Shown: positions 13,301 through 28,300 of the stretch, piece by piece | How positions within the stretch are numbered: the stretch's first letter is position 1 | Layout: each line of letters begins with the position of its first letter | Assembly (NCBI GenBank): GCA_002633005.1 | Contig: NMRA01000002.1 | Coordinates: 2,800,687-2,864,686, forward strand | Source of the DNA: Phoronis australis | Lineage: Eukaryota; Phoronida; Phoronidae | DNA: 64,000 bases | Direction of reading: 5' to 3' | Program-made: the position numbers and the translations under genes | Notes under the pieces: model-generated | Seen by the model: the letters and a program-made list of their open reading frames with translations, nothing else | Told to the model about the DNA's origin: nothing | The model's database searches: none

Positions 13301-16300
13301 AACAAAAACAACAAAAACTTGATTTCTGTTCGAGATTCTGTAAAACTGTCTTCCTGTCATCTACCGATGTCTTACCTCCCATGAAACTGAGATTTAATAA
13401 GGCTAAGAACAGGAGACTAACCCACTTGCCGGTCAGTGCGCTTGGCAGTGACAGGATAATTGGCTGTGGTAGCAGTGAAAGAGTGAAAATATAGAATGCG
13501 TCTTGCTGGGTATTTTTGAACTGACAGCATGACTGTATTAGTTTTCCTCATGCCCTACTAAGATCAGAAAAAAATTAGTTAACCTTAATTTCAATGCTCC
13601 AATTTTTAGAGAATATGGAATTGGAGAATAACCGTGTTTCCCTGTCACACTCTGCTCATTACTGTGAAATATCAACAGCTCAGAATGAATTATAATGGAA
13701 TTCCAGGAATCAGAATCTCGATTTTCCAAACCCCTCGTCTGGTAGACAGGAAATTAATTGCCTCAAAACGCTTTGGGAAATGTCAACAGAAATGAAAACT
13801 AGCAAGCATATGCATTGCAGATGGGTTTTTAAGTTGAATTGTAAACCAAGCATTGAGACAAAGTGTCGCTATGAACACCCACTGAGACTGTATTGAGAGC
13901 CATAGAGTGTCCACAAACTTTGTACACTCACCTCATTCATACACCCAGAGTTATTTGGAAAAATAACATTTGTCCCTCACTTATTTTATACCAGGCTACT
14001 TGGTGGGAGTTTCTAGCCTCACTTAATTCCCACTGCCAGTTTTCCACTAAAGAAAAATATCAATGCAAAGCTCTAACGTTAATCCTAGTAATACACATCT
14101 CTCTATCTGTGTTAACAAGGTCTGGACTTTGTATGTTCACCACTTAATTCATCTATTCACATGGGATGCCTCATACACAATTACTACTAATTGGATCACG
14201 TTGACAACCCATAGCCGACATTTCTTCAAAGTCGTACACAGGCAGTTGACAATGCTCGGTTATTCAGTTACTTTCGCACACCCATCAACCACAAAATCTG
14301 TATAATTATTCAGTTTATTTGCCACACTTCGCCTATCGGGAAAATATATTCATTTTGTGCGAAATAACTGAAGAACTACTGTGATCAATCAACAGCTTGT
14401 TCTGAAACAGTTAATCGCCGCGGGCAACACCACTTCAACTCTCACCTCTAATACTTTCTTGTATAACTCGGACTTGTCAGGCTTCTTGCCAAATAGGTTG
14501 ATTTTCTGCAAAAAAGTCTAATAATCAGCATGTTTACAGCAATTTGTACATTTTACAAAACAATGTCAATGTAAACTTATGGCCCCTGCAGCCATTTTGT
14601 TATTTCCCAGAAGCAATTATATACAATATGAAATGTGCGGCCAGCTCAGAAAATCAAACTCATTAACAAACAAGATTTAGTTTCTTATTGATAAAAAATA
14701 TTGCAATATGTTGTCAAGCCTGGAGATAGTACTTTTACAGGGTGGCTGTACAGAAAATAGCACTGAAAACCGTCAAATCCACATTCAAGTCTACACAAGA
14801 GTTTGCATGTTCTGCTGGCGAGGATAAATTGTGGCAAAATTTGCTGAAAGGGAAGGATAATTCTAATCGTTAGCTGAGTACACACCCATCCATATTTGAC
14901 TTGAGCGCCCCCCAGAATATCAGAAGGTTCTAATGACAACGTGCATTCCTCAGTTTCCTGTATGTCCGATACGTTCAATCCGGTTCTACAGGTACGCAGC
15001 AATAGTTGAACAGAATAGTGCTTAAGCCAAGATGTTCTAAAAGCATTAGTCAGACAGATCTCCATCAAACAGGAAATGATAAATAGCGTCTACTGGTCAA
15101 GAATAACAAGACGGTAGTTATGATACAGGACTTGAGTAAAATCAAAACTAAAAGCTTGTCAGAACTTATTAGCTTGATACAATTTTAAAAAGTGCTTTGC
15201 ACTGAAGTCTGGAAACCCCACAGCTAGGTCAAGGTCAATAGAGACGCGACACAGAGCGCTGATATGTCCCCACTGTCTGTATCGCAATCATTCTCACCTC
15301 AGGAAGCAACAACAGGGTGAAAAGAAAGTCAGCCAGGTCCCTTAATACGAACACATCTGCCACCTTTCATCATGATTTTCCAAGAAGTTTCATTGGAGGA
15401 TGGGAAGGCGGAAAACAACCAACAGATACAAAAAACAATGAAAAGATCACTAGGGGGCGCAACATAGGCTAAGTCTGTCTAAAATGGGACAGGTGATGTC
15501 TCCGAAATAACTTATTTACAAACTTTATGATCATCCCTTTAAGGAACTGGGAAGTCGGATATCAAGGCAAACACAAAGAAAAGCAAATCTGCCACTTAAG
15601 AAGACTTCACAGCAGCTGGCTTTGTTCTAAAATTCATGTCAGTTGTAACTGTTCTCGACAGAAACAATATGGAATGAGAAAACAGTAGATATAGATCCAC
15701 AGGCAAAAAGAGCATCATATCGTGTTGAAATTCACCCATGACTGCACTGCAAATCGTATGGTAAATATATTGTCATCATTAAAATGGCAACTCAATGGCC
15801 CAGAATATGTCCAACTATTCAAAAATAACAAAAATGTTGCTGACTACCTCATAGAAAACAAGTCGCCACATTTCAAGAAAATTAATCATGAAACACCAAA
15901 GATACAGACAGAGGCACATGATGAGAAAAAATCAAATTTGTCACTCACAGCAGTCTCATCTGTCTGTCTGTTGTCAAGCTCATTAGAATACATTGTTAAC
16001 TCCTGCAAGAGGTTTACTAGGAGATACAGCTGATCTTGATACAACACAATGTCACTAGGGGGCACAAGAGTAGTTGGATCTGATCCAAAATTCACATCAG
16101 TCGTACTCTTGTCAATAAAACACGTCTGTTATGTTTTCGAGGTTGATGCAAATAATAAAGATGGCCACAGAATACATCAAATCCATCTTAAAATGGAAAG
16201 GTGATGTTGCCACCCCATAATAGAAACCCACTTGCCAAGTTTCATGAAAAACACGGAACTCTGGAAACAAGGAGGCTAAGGTACAAACTAAAAATTGCAT

Positions 16301-19300
16301 GTAGAGAGCATAGCTGTAGTCAGAGCTGGTCCAACCATGGTTAGTGGTCGCACTCACAGGTCAACACTTGCCAAATTTCAAAAGGATCCTGCAATGGGCG
16401 AAGGAGATAAGCAGCAAATCCAAAAACAACGTCACCACTAGGGGGTGCAACAGTGTTTGGGCTCACCCAAAAATCAACATCAAATGGGAACTTTTTATAA
16501 GGAGCTCGCACGTTCACCAATTTTCAAGTGATCATTTGACCCGTTTAGCGGATAGAGAGGCTGACATTAAAATAATCACTACGCGGTAAAAAAATGTCAA
16601 TTCAGTCTGAAAATGGTAAGGAATCATCGTCTCCTCAACAGAATCAACTAGATTTCATGAATATCTATTATGGAACTCTGAAGACACAAACGGAAAAAAT
16701 AGAGCTGCCACTAGGGGACACAGAGGTAGTCGTATTGGTCGGAAACACATCATCAACCATCTTCAGCCTCATAGATAAACACATCTTCTGAATTTCACAA
16801 AGGCTTAAGGAGATACACATGTGGATGCAAAAAACATAAAATCGCCAAAACAGTTGGTCCCATAAAAACATCAAAGTCAGCCATTATCTTCTCAGTAGGA
16901 ATATCTGTCAGTTTTCATAATAGTGATTTGAACAATTTGGTGGACAGAAATGCGGATGTCACAATCAGGACTTGAAAATAATAAAAGTGGTCACTAGGTG
17001 GCACAGAATAAAGGCATCGTCATCTCTTTAATAGCATTTCAATACGTAATTGGGCACATGGAAATTGTTATAATTATGATTCTTGGAGTGATTTAGCGAC
17101 GAAAGGGAGGCAAATTTAACAACAAACCTGCAAAGAGCTTACGAGAAGGTACAGAGGCAAACGTAAAAATGAAATAGTCCCAACAGCGACTGAACTATGT
17201 TCCCAAAATTTTCAGTGCACCTTCTTTACTCACTAATAGTATATTGCCAGTCATTACATGTTTATTGTGAGCTGTTATTTTACTTTGTATTATCTGAAAA
17301 CTGAGCCTTTACTTCAACGGAAATAGACAGGGACTAGGAAATTAGTGACATTGCATAAAAAGGTGATTGTTCTTAATTTCAATAATAATTAAGAATTCAA
17401 AATGCAGACATTCAGGGTTTGCACAAAGTCCGCAAGTGAGCTGGTATTCTGAGACTTTTGAATGAATTTTGAGTCTGGTCAAGAAGGTGAAAGTACCAAA
17501 GAAAAGACAACAAAGCAGCATACATAGTACACAATCAAGTGTATAACATTCAAGCCACAGATGAATTAAAATTTAACGCCACTTATAAAAATTCATATTA
17601 ATTAAAAAATGGCAATAATTACTTACAGGGGTGCCGCAATGTGAGAACCACTTTGAGGTCAGTTATTCTGTGCAGAAAACTTGTTCTCAAAATGCAGGAC
17701 AGCTGTAAGAGACCATTACCAAAAAAAAAATACTTACAGATTTCTCCTTCACTTTCCTAATTTGTTCTGAGGTATATTGATGCCGTATTTGTGTTATCAT
17801 GAAGGAAGGTATCTGAAAACAGAGTAACCCAGTGTAGTCATGGCAACCACTGCAGTGTTAGCAGCATGGACGCGAAAACATAGTCTCCAATTCTTGGTTA
17901 GTTTTACCAGGTAGGAAATTTATTAACCCAGCGCTCATCTCGGCAACAAGTCTGTATTCTACCGTGACTAGTTTGGCAACCCGTGAATTCGCTGGTACCA
18001 CAGCAGAAGTAGAATCTACCACAGGTACCAGAGTTAAAAACACTGATCTTCAGAAACATACTTCTAATGATGACTCGTCTGAGACCAACTGCTGCTGCTG
18101 TGCAAGTGTGACATACATGTAACTTCAGCGCCATCTGTACATGAACGATATAGGCGAGTGTGTATGTGCCTAGCAATTACCGATTGGGTTGCATTGGAGT
18201 AAACATTTTTAAACGACATAATACAACTAATGTGGGTCACAAAACAAAGAAACCAATCACATTCCATGGACAATTGGCAGTAATTCTGTAAGTACATTCA
18301 GAAAATTGCCAAAATTCATCAACTTGGCACTTGACCCTTCCTGGTAATGTCTTCCCTGTAATAGAACTATTGTCACAACTTCTGGTCTCATTAACACATG
18401 ACATTTGGCTGTCTTATTTCTCCAAAATTGCCTCCGTTTATCAATTTAAGCCATCCTGGCGTTAACATTTATAGAAACGTCTAAAAATCCCAGGAAATAC
18501 CTCAAGCAATAATGTACTCACCACCCACAAGATCTCTTCATATTTGATGAGCATTCGAACAATGTTTGACATGCCAACAGCACTAGCGACCTCCATTACG
18601 GCTGCAGATTGCTTCTTACCGGAACAGAACAAGTTGGGCGCGACTATCATGGCGACGTTGCTAAGCGTCATCTTGTTGTGCTCCTGGTTGAGCACTATTT
18701 TCTTTAAGAACACAACTAATACCTGAAAAGCAGAGAGAGAAATGCTGGTACAGAAGCCAATCTTCAGAAGCCATTAATGTTAAAAAACAACGAAATACTA
18801 TCAAATATACCTTTGGAAAAAAATAATTGCTAATTCACCAAAACCCATATTTAAAGTTTGTAGTAATGCGGTTACAAAATTGTTCTGAATCTAGTAAGTA
18901 AATACAAGTAATAAATAGTAAGTAAGTAGTACTAGAAACTTAATTGCCTCCGAGCTTGATAACACATCACAAACTTATCTTATACTCTGTTTCAATACTC
19001 CTGCAAGATTTTCGCTGTTTTCAAATCACCAAAATAAAATAGTCTTACAATATAGTTCATGTCTGGCTGTATTATCAACACACCAACAATTCCAAAACAG
19101 AACTACTAATCACGAGCTTGCAGTAACTGGCTTGATGTGCATGCAACCACACAGACACCAGTCGGCAAAATCCGTTATAATTTTAATTAGTAAAAATTGT
19201 TCGTTTTCACCGCTGTCTGCCATATATTCGCTGAAATCAAGGCAGGTAACTTTACCACGTAAATGCACTTCAAATACTCTGCCAGTTATATTGTGCGATT

Positions 19301-22300
19301 TAGGCTCAATTCCACACCGAGGCTGATCTTAGAAATCATTTTCTTCACCAACATTGTCGCTTTAAGATTTAGATCTTCATGTTACACAGCATGACTTATA
19401 AACGCTTCGTTATAGAAATAACAAACGTTCTCCTCGTTAGACGAACAACATGTTACAAAATGATAGTAGTTCTTACTCTCAGTGTATCTCTGTGGATGTC
19501 TGGGAGCAGTAGTAGTAACAGGTTTATTGCTTGCAGTTTCTGTTTAGTGTCGGGAATATCTGGAATTGATCGAAACATAAATGTCATCGACACGACGTGA
19601 ATACGTCACAAGACTTGAAGCTAGACAACATTCATTCCTCAGCTGTTCTGATCAATAATGCTGATATCAGGCGAATGCAATTATTTTTGTGAACTGTATT
19701 TCTTTTCACATCCAGCATAGTTTTATTCTTGAAAACACATTTCTTTCTACGTGAACCGAGCAATGCCTTCAATACTTAAACAAGGGGCAAGATTTGCACG
19801 CTCCTGATTATATTTAGCACATGCTCAGTGCAATGCAATCTGCATCCTACAAGTGGGTGTAACTGTGGTTTATGAAGAAAGAACTAATTAAACGACATGT
19901 TTATTAGAATACACTTGTGGTGTACGAGAAAAGAAATAGCGTTCCAGAAAAAAGAATTGACTATTCATCGGAAATAGAACACAATGATAACGTGCATGTC
20001 TTGTGGGAGAGCAAGACCGATTACAATAGACTTGTCAAACAAAAACTACAGCTTTGGACAGAATCAAACAAAAGACCACCTCATCAATCACTAATTCCAT
20101 CAAGACACACACTCACGCTCTTCAACATGGAGAAAAGCCTCGATGTAATCGTTGGACAGTAGAGGGTTCGGAAGTTCTCGTAGAAACTGTTTGAGTAAGG
20201 CTGCCGCGTCATTTGGCCGTATTCCGTCCCAAGAGAAATTACCGCTCTGAAATTTGTCTTCTATTTCTTGTCTTAAGTTCTAAAAAGCAGAAAATAAGAG
20301 CAGTATGAAACAATTATGCAACAGAGATTTATTGATCTAGGTCAGCCTTCAGGGACAACGTGACATTTTAGAAAATTCCACCTCATGGGCATTTAAAACT
20401 ACTTTTTTGTCCTGTTAAGCCGTCAGTGACGAATTCTACTCCGAAGGGCTTTGGTATTTTTAGCTGAATCCTACTTTTGTCAATTTGTTACTCAGGTGAG
20501 GCGCCAATTGTGCTTTAACAAGTGACAGAATGAGGATTGGTTGATACCACCACAACAGGGTTCAGTATTCTTTTAATGTGTCACTTTGACCATTATTTAG
20601 CAGTCAATGGTGAATTCTTAACTGAAGCGCTCTGTGGCTTAAAACATCACCATGCTTATCTGATTTTGAATTGTCCCTAAATGCGCCGAAAACTCAGAAG
20701 TCCCAAGCAATGCTTACAAGTGCTATTTTTGAATTCGCAATTTCAGGGTTGGCCAAGCCTAATGAACTCTGAAACATTTTATCGATGGTTTCGATGCCCT
20801 TGTTGTTTATGGAAACGGAATCCTATCACAGTTAGGAATATTATGACTTTTATGTAACAAAAGGCCTGATAAGATTTTTGTTTTTATCCAACTAAATAGT
20901 GTGAAATGCAGCTTTACAAAAAATAGTAGCAGCTATGAATCTCGTAACACTATGTCAAAATGGTGCTTAAATAAAGAAAACAAGAATATCAAAACAAGAG
21001 ATAATCATAAAATTGATTGCATATGGCAAAATCTTAATGAAATTGCCCCCAACAACATTTGGAGTTGGGTTGGATACTTAATGGGTACATACGTGCACGT
21101 ACACATAGTTGTTGGTGTGGGGAATGGATTAAAGTTTTGCCTCAGTACTTCAATAACACCCATCTTTAAAGTATTAAATAAATGAGAGTAAAAATGGTTT
21201 TAATTATTAAGCTTCATTCTGACGACAGTTTAACCATAGACAAGAAAAATAAACTTAGTACCTGATTCTACAACTCAATATTTTGAGACAAAACAATTTA
21301 CACTAGGCATTGGGTAAAACGGGATATCCCAAGATTACGAGACACATAATCAAACCTCAGTCTAGTATTTAATTTTCCTTCATTATTATTAAAAACAGAT
21401 GATTGCGGATCTATCAAAAAACACCCAGGTTCACTAAAAGAGTACAAGAAAACAATGCATTTATTAATTTTCAAGCACTACTTCTCGACTCAGTGTACAA
21501 GACAGTACAGTCAGCATATAACCATCCATGCTAAACACATCGAAGAAATAATTCCCAGGATACCACTGGAGAAACTTTCCTGAAACTGTTTCTAGGTTAA
21601 ACTGATTAATTAACCTTAGCTAAGGCAAACTAAAGACTAAAATATTAAATAGAACCTCACGCACAGAAGTCATGTTTTAGCATTTTCTGAATACATCTAA
21701 ATACATAAGTTTCAGGAAATCGTAATTATTCTTGATTTCCACTAAACATAAATTCTGTAACAAAGCAGGATTTACATGCCAGACAATAACCAGAGGAATC
21801 ATTTTACAAATTAATGCCCTTTACTAGAAATTCTTGGGATTTCTCGTTACGGTTCCCTCCAATAGTACTTGTAATTCCCAGGGACTGAACTTTAATTTCA
21901 TTTATTAACTACTTAGTATTGAACAATGAAAAAGCTACTGGTCTGCAATATCACTCTACTGGACTGTTCTCTTCTGGAATTAGGTTCCATAATATATAAA
22001 AAAATAACAGTGCAGGTGGTCTGATGTCATTTGCGGTGCATCAGACCTGCGCCTCATGGTTGGGCCCATTGCACAAAACACCTGAGCAAAAGCACGAGAG
22101 CCCAATTATGGCTCCTCGTGAAGAAAGTTTTCAAGTCTGCCAGTCTCCTTTAGGAAAACGGACAGACGTTTCCATTTGTTGCCATGCACTATATGTTGAA
22201 GGCATGTAACAGTGCCATCCAGTAGGTTGCTCCTTAGCCTATAAAAAGCTGGGCAAGACTCTACCAGATGTTTAGCAGATTCTACGTCAGTACCACACTC

Positions 22301-25300
22301 AGGACACACAGGGCTCCCCATATGCCCAGTAATGTGTCTGTGTCGAGCTAGGTTGCAGTGGCCCGTCAGAATTTGAATGACGTGTCTTATACCCAATCTA
22401 TCTAGACTCAGAAGGCTTTTTGAACCTTTTGGTTCGATCACGTTGGCAAAATTCTCCTTGGTTTCCAATATATCCTGGAACAATATTATTTTTTAAATCT
22501 TAAATTTTCTGAAAGTACTAAGTACTCCAGAACATTTTAATGCTAAAAATATCAATACCATTATATAATGACAGCCACTTTGATTTCATAATACGTTTTT
22601 GATATTCTGCCAACAATAAAAAAAAAATTTCAATCTAACAACTTTCCACCATAGTGCACACCAAACTCGATAGAAGTCACTTACACGGTCTCACATCTTG
22701 AGACCAAGTTCTCTCCACTGAACGGACATTAAACTGGTTCTCAGAGTCCAAGACTCCCTGTAAGTGACAATCTCCCAAAGTCTCCTACTCACCTTGATTC
22801 TGACAGCAGATCCTGGCACTCTGAGAATACCCTCCACCTGAAGACCACTCTTTTCAATGCAGTGTATAATCTGTCCAGTAAACAAAATCATAATCAAACA
22901 CAATTGCAATACAAAGCATCTTCAGAAGCAGAGAGAATAACTTGTTGCCTGAGCAATACCAACCGCAGCTCCATCTTTTGTTCAAATGATAAACTGATCA
23001 GAGAGAGCAGCAGTTAGTTCATTGTCATTTGACTAAGAACTGATAGTTACTCCATCCTGTAGTGAAAGGGTAAAAAAATCAGCAAGACAGGCAGTTAATT
23101 GGTTGTCATCTAACCACCTATACCTGCTTCAACATGTAGTGAAAGGGTACATTGATCATAAGGACAGGCAGTAAGTTGGCTGGTAGTAATTCAAAAACAA
23201 ATAGGTATCCCACCTGGTGGTGAAATATAAAACAATCACAGAGATAACTGCTTTGACAAATGGAATATGCCTTAAACTGTTGGTATCCACGTAAGACTTC
23301 GACATGTACGGGAACTTGAGAAATAAGGTGAAAGCAAATATCTCACATTCCCCGAATTTCAGAATCAGAAGATTCACTTTGTGTTTGGATTTTGGTGTCC
23401 CAAATGTTAGAGCCCATCCCAAATTAAAGAAGTTTTATCTCACTATAATAAATTTGTTAGAATCATGCCAGTACAGAGGAATAAAATTTAGAAAAAATAA
23501 AAAGACAAAAAATAAAACTACAAGTGCAAGACACCGATAGTATACAACGTCAAAGACTTATTTCCAATATGGTCCATTGTGACTGACCATGCGCTGAAAA
23601 TTTGTGTTTACAAAGTGTACAATGTCACGCAGCAGTCATGCATGTTAACAAATCAGCCAAAGGTTTGGTGGCGACATGAGGTCGTGAAGCCGTTCATCCC
23701 CAGATGAAGACCAATGAGAAGAGTATGAGTACTTAGAGTGCGACATTCGTAGAATGAAAAAACTAAACAAGGCAATTGACCAACACTTGAAAAGTAACTA
23801 CTGATTTTATTCTTAGAATAGGTGAGCGTTGAACTCAGACGATGTTGAAAAAATACTTAAACGCTTTGAGCCGTGTTTAGTGTGTAGCCAGAGTACAAGT
23901 GGGCTAATGATATGGACACCACAAGGGTGCATTAAGGGGTTTGATAGTTTTAATCTATCATTGAACTTTTTGTAAATTCTGCTATTTTGCATGGTAATTT
24001 TTAAAATAAACTGGACATTATCAAAATTCGACAAAGTTTTGACACACAATAACGTTAACCACTAACAAGAGCAACGTGGAGCGTTGAAATGCGCCCACAA
24101 TTGCACCGCATACGGTATCCTTCTACGGTTGTTTGTTGGTACCATAAAGTGGCCAGTAGAGGGCATACTTTGCAAAATGGAAAGGCATGGTCATTGTCTC
24201 CTCAATAGGCTAGGGGCAAAATGTGAGTAATCTTCATAATAAAAGCACATCCTATACACCAGTTGCTTAAAGCACCACAGAAACATAGAATTAAAAACAA
24301 ATTTACCAACATACGAGATTAGCACAGCATTAGAATGCCAGAAACAAATTTCTACTTGGAACTTTTCCTTCACAGTCACGAAGTAACACAAAGTATACAC
24401 CTGAAGACCTATGAAAATACAGAGGTCAATGTAAAATACTAAAATTGCCACTAGAGGCAAATACTAAAATTGCCACTAGAGGCATACCGGTAGTCAGAAT
24501 CATCCTAAAGTCGTCATCGTCCGTTGTCAACATCACATAAATACACTTGCTAAATTTAGTAAAGATCCTGCAAACGGTTTGGGAGATACAGCCATGGGCG
24601 CAAAAAAACAAAACTGCCACTAGGAGGCGCCACAGTAGTCCAAATCGTCTGAAAATCATTGTCAGCTGTCTTCCTTATAGTAAGCACATACACGCCAATT
24701 TTCACAATCATCCTTTGAGCGGTTTGGTTGATAGAGGGGTGGACGCAAAAATACAGACTCGAAAACAGTAAAAATGGCCACTAGGTGGCGCAAACTATGT
24801 CGAATCCATCTGAAAACAGGAGGATAGCGTCATCTCACTAATAGGTGCCTACATACCAAATTTCATGAAAATCCGTTCAGGACTTTTGAAGATACAAAGG
24901 TAAGCGTAAAAAACTAAAATTGCCACTAGGGGGCACACCGGTAGTCGGATCCGTCCGAAAGTTCGCACATGCCGTCCCATTCATGAATGGAACATATGTG
25001 CCAAATTTCATGAACGTATGTCAAAGGGTTTTGGAGATAGAGCAGCGGATGCCGGACGCCAGACGCCGGACGGACGGACGAACGGACAGAGATGACGGCA
25101 TAATGCGTCCACATATAAATATGTGGGCGCATAAAAATGACAATTTTTTGATATATTTATGACCAGTTCGTTTTACCTTTGGAGAACAGAGATGATTGTT
25201 GGTGATATCACAACTAGTGTACAACCCTTTACACGTTAGGGTAATATGACTGAAGCACAAAACAGCCCAAACAATCATCTAAATACTGCAAAAGAATTGA

Positions 25301-28300
25301 GATATCTGAACACGGAATACCCAATGCTAGTTTCGTTTACCTTTTTGAACACAAGAGGCACTGTGGTGGGAGGAGCAGACGGATTACGCTTGTTGTCTTG
25401 TTCACAAAGAGATTGCAGTGAAACACCAAACAGACCGCCATCTGGTGGAGATTTGAGTAAAGATGAGCAGCAAGCAAAACTAGACATTTGACAAGTTAAC
25501 AGCAAGGAATAGATGAGTAAAGAGTTACATTGAATTTCCTGGGCACTGTATATTATTTTTATCTCTGTTCTAGAAAATTGACAAATTGTTTGTAGTAAAG
25601 TTACAATTTTGCACTCGAATAATGTGCCGAGGTTGGCTTCAGTTTTGAGCTGGAAATTAGATCACAATCAATCAGGGAATGTGTGGTAATAGGTGCAAAT
25701 ATTCAGGAAGTTGTCTTTTGTCTTTCACGTACTCTAAACATACATCTACGAGAAATAAAGTAACATTTACAGTAAATGCAAAGCAATATGTCGTAAAATT
25801 GTGTTTTGAATACGGTCGTGCTTTGTGAGACCAAGCAAATCATTGAAAATCATAGCCTGCAAGTAAAACTATGAGCCCACATTTTGAAAAGTCTACAATA
25901 AAGGTCCAAATACTTTTATGACAGTGTTTTTGTCTGATCTACCTTTATATTTCACCTACATGTTTACAAACTAAATAAGCTTAAAAGATTTGTTGAAAAT
26001 TTATCAACAAATTATTTTTGAACACTGTCAATAACTTACTATGCAGTAATTACTATCCATCAAATCTTTCAATCAAAACTTCCCTATTTGTAGAACAAAC
26101 GATTCACCTTTTACTTTCCTTTTTCCTTTCCTCTTGGTGAACGTAATGTTATAAACATCAAACAGTGAGGTTAACTCAATCAGACCAAGAGACCGACATC
26201 TGGTCATGTCTTCGTGACCTAGATCACCAAACCGGGTGACGCCGAGATTGTCTTTCACTAAAATGAACGCCTGAAAAAAGAAAAAGGAAGTGAGCGCATG
26301 AGCTGGAGTGATGTCTGAGTTATTCACACTGCAATGTCACAAATTTAAAACAAATGTCAGACTCTGTCATAGACGAGGTTCATTCACACAGCCATAAACA
26401 ACTTTGAGATCAGAACAAATACCAGTTCTCTTCACAAGTTAGACTATTCGCCCTTCCAAAGCAACGTCATCACGTTCTTATCTTGTAATTGGTTCGAATT
26501 GAAATTGTTTACCAGTGAAATTCCCAATGGCCATACTCTCTTGGCGACTGAAACGAACTCGCCGCAACAAGCTACAACTGGCACATGCTCCAAAGCCATA
26601 ACAACTAGTCAGTTCTACCAAAGCTTAGATATCATTTCCAATCTTGGTAAAAAACGAGACTAGTTTTTAAAGGCAAGGGATCTTTACAAGAAAACAATGA
26701 AATTGACGAGGGGACTTCAAAATTTGTAAACGTCAGCTGATACTGTCGTGAATATGCAAGATATGCAATGACACAAGTTTTTTGTCTTGTATTAGGACAA
26801 GTGCTCAAGCATACTTTGCACGACTTCGCAAAACTTTTCCCTTTCTTGCGAGCAAAACACATTCATTTTGAATCTGCATCTTGTACTCCTTCATTTTACA
26901 AAAACAACGTCTCTTACCGGCATTTCATCTTTATCATCCACCTTCTGCTCATCATCAACATCCTGAAATACCAAGTTAATTACCAGATTATGTAATATTT
27001 CATGGTTTAATAAGTAACACTAAAAACGGGATAAAATAGGAAAAACTTATATCGTTCGAAATTGAAAGTAACGTGAGAAACACCAGATTCTTTTATAACA
27101 AGAAAATGCTCACAAGTTTGGCACATGGAGATAGAAGTGATTCATCACTTTTGAAATGAAACGTCACGTCATCATCGGATATCACGGGAAGACCGTCGTT
27201 GCTACACCTCTTGTAGCTCCCTCTGTTGTTGTTGTCAGCGGCACGAGAATTGATATTCAGAATTTCCACACCTGAAATGTTAGGAGAGAAAAGGGTAATT
27301 TTTATAGAAATCAACTTTTGACAGCAACAGGATGCTACAAGTACAAGTAGACTGAGGAGTTTGTAATGAACATAGGTCTGAAAAGATTCTGCCCCCGTCC
27401 TATATTTCCGCGCTGGTTCAAGATTTACATACTTATGTAGGACCCTAGAAATATATCCCAGTTTGTTTAACTTTTATTTGGTACATCTTGTCTAAGAAAT
27501 GGCAGATTGGATTCGTATGACATGACCACGTGGCGCAACTAATGGCAGACTGGTTAGCCAAAAAAATTCTGTAGATTTTCTATATTCAGAAAATTACTTT
27601 TATTGACCTAACATCTATTATAGCTTTGTAGATGTTTGCCGAAACAGACAAACTTGTCGATAGGGTCCTTCATAACCATAAGGTAACTTTTTTAATGTTC
27701 ATTTTCAACCCACAGAAATATATTTTTTTTGAATACTCAATGAAAGAACTGGCTTAAAAGTCAGGCTAAAAATTCTTTATAATCATGTGACCACGATTTT
27801 TATGGAAAGTTATCATTTATTGGCACTGAACATGAAATTCCACAAAACCTAATTGTGGACGACTTTGAGCTTTAACTAGACAATCTTATTATAGTCAATA
27901 TACAGGAATCGTCTCAGATTTTTCATTTACAGTCGAGGAATCTTACAACAGTTTCAAAATTAACTTGACACACTTCGACTGAAATCTGCAAGGCTGACAA
28001 ACTCGGATAAACATCTTGCCAGAATTATTTGGCAGTTTATTTGAACTTATGTTGCGTTTCTGTAAAATTTCTAGATGGTAACTTTTTATTCATACAATGG
28101 ATTCGCAGAGTAAGCTGCCATGATTTCACAGAAGAGGATGGAGCAATACCTGTCAAGATTTTGTATCTTAAATCCAAGGACATTATCAAAGTGATATATT
28201 TGATGTGGTTAAATGTTCACAAGTGACAAGCAGAAAGCTAACATCCAAAGTCTAGTCTTCAAAAGGAAAGTTAAATGAATGTAAAGCTGTGTCATTTGTG

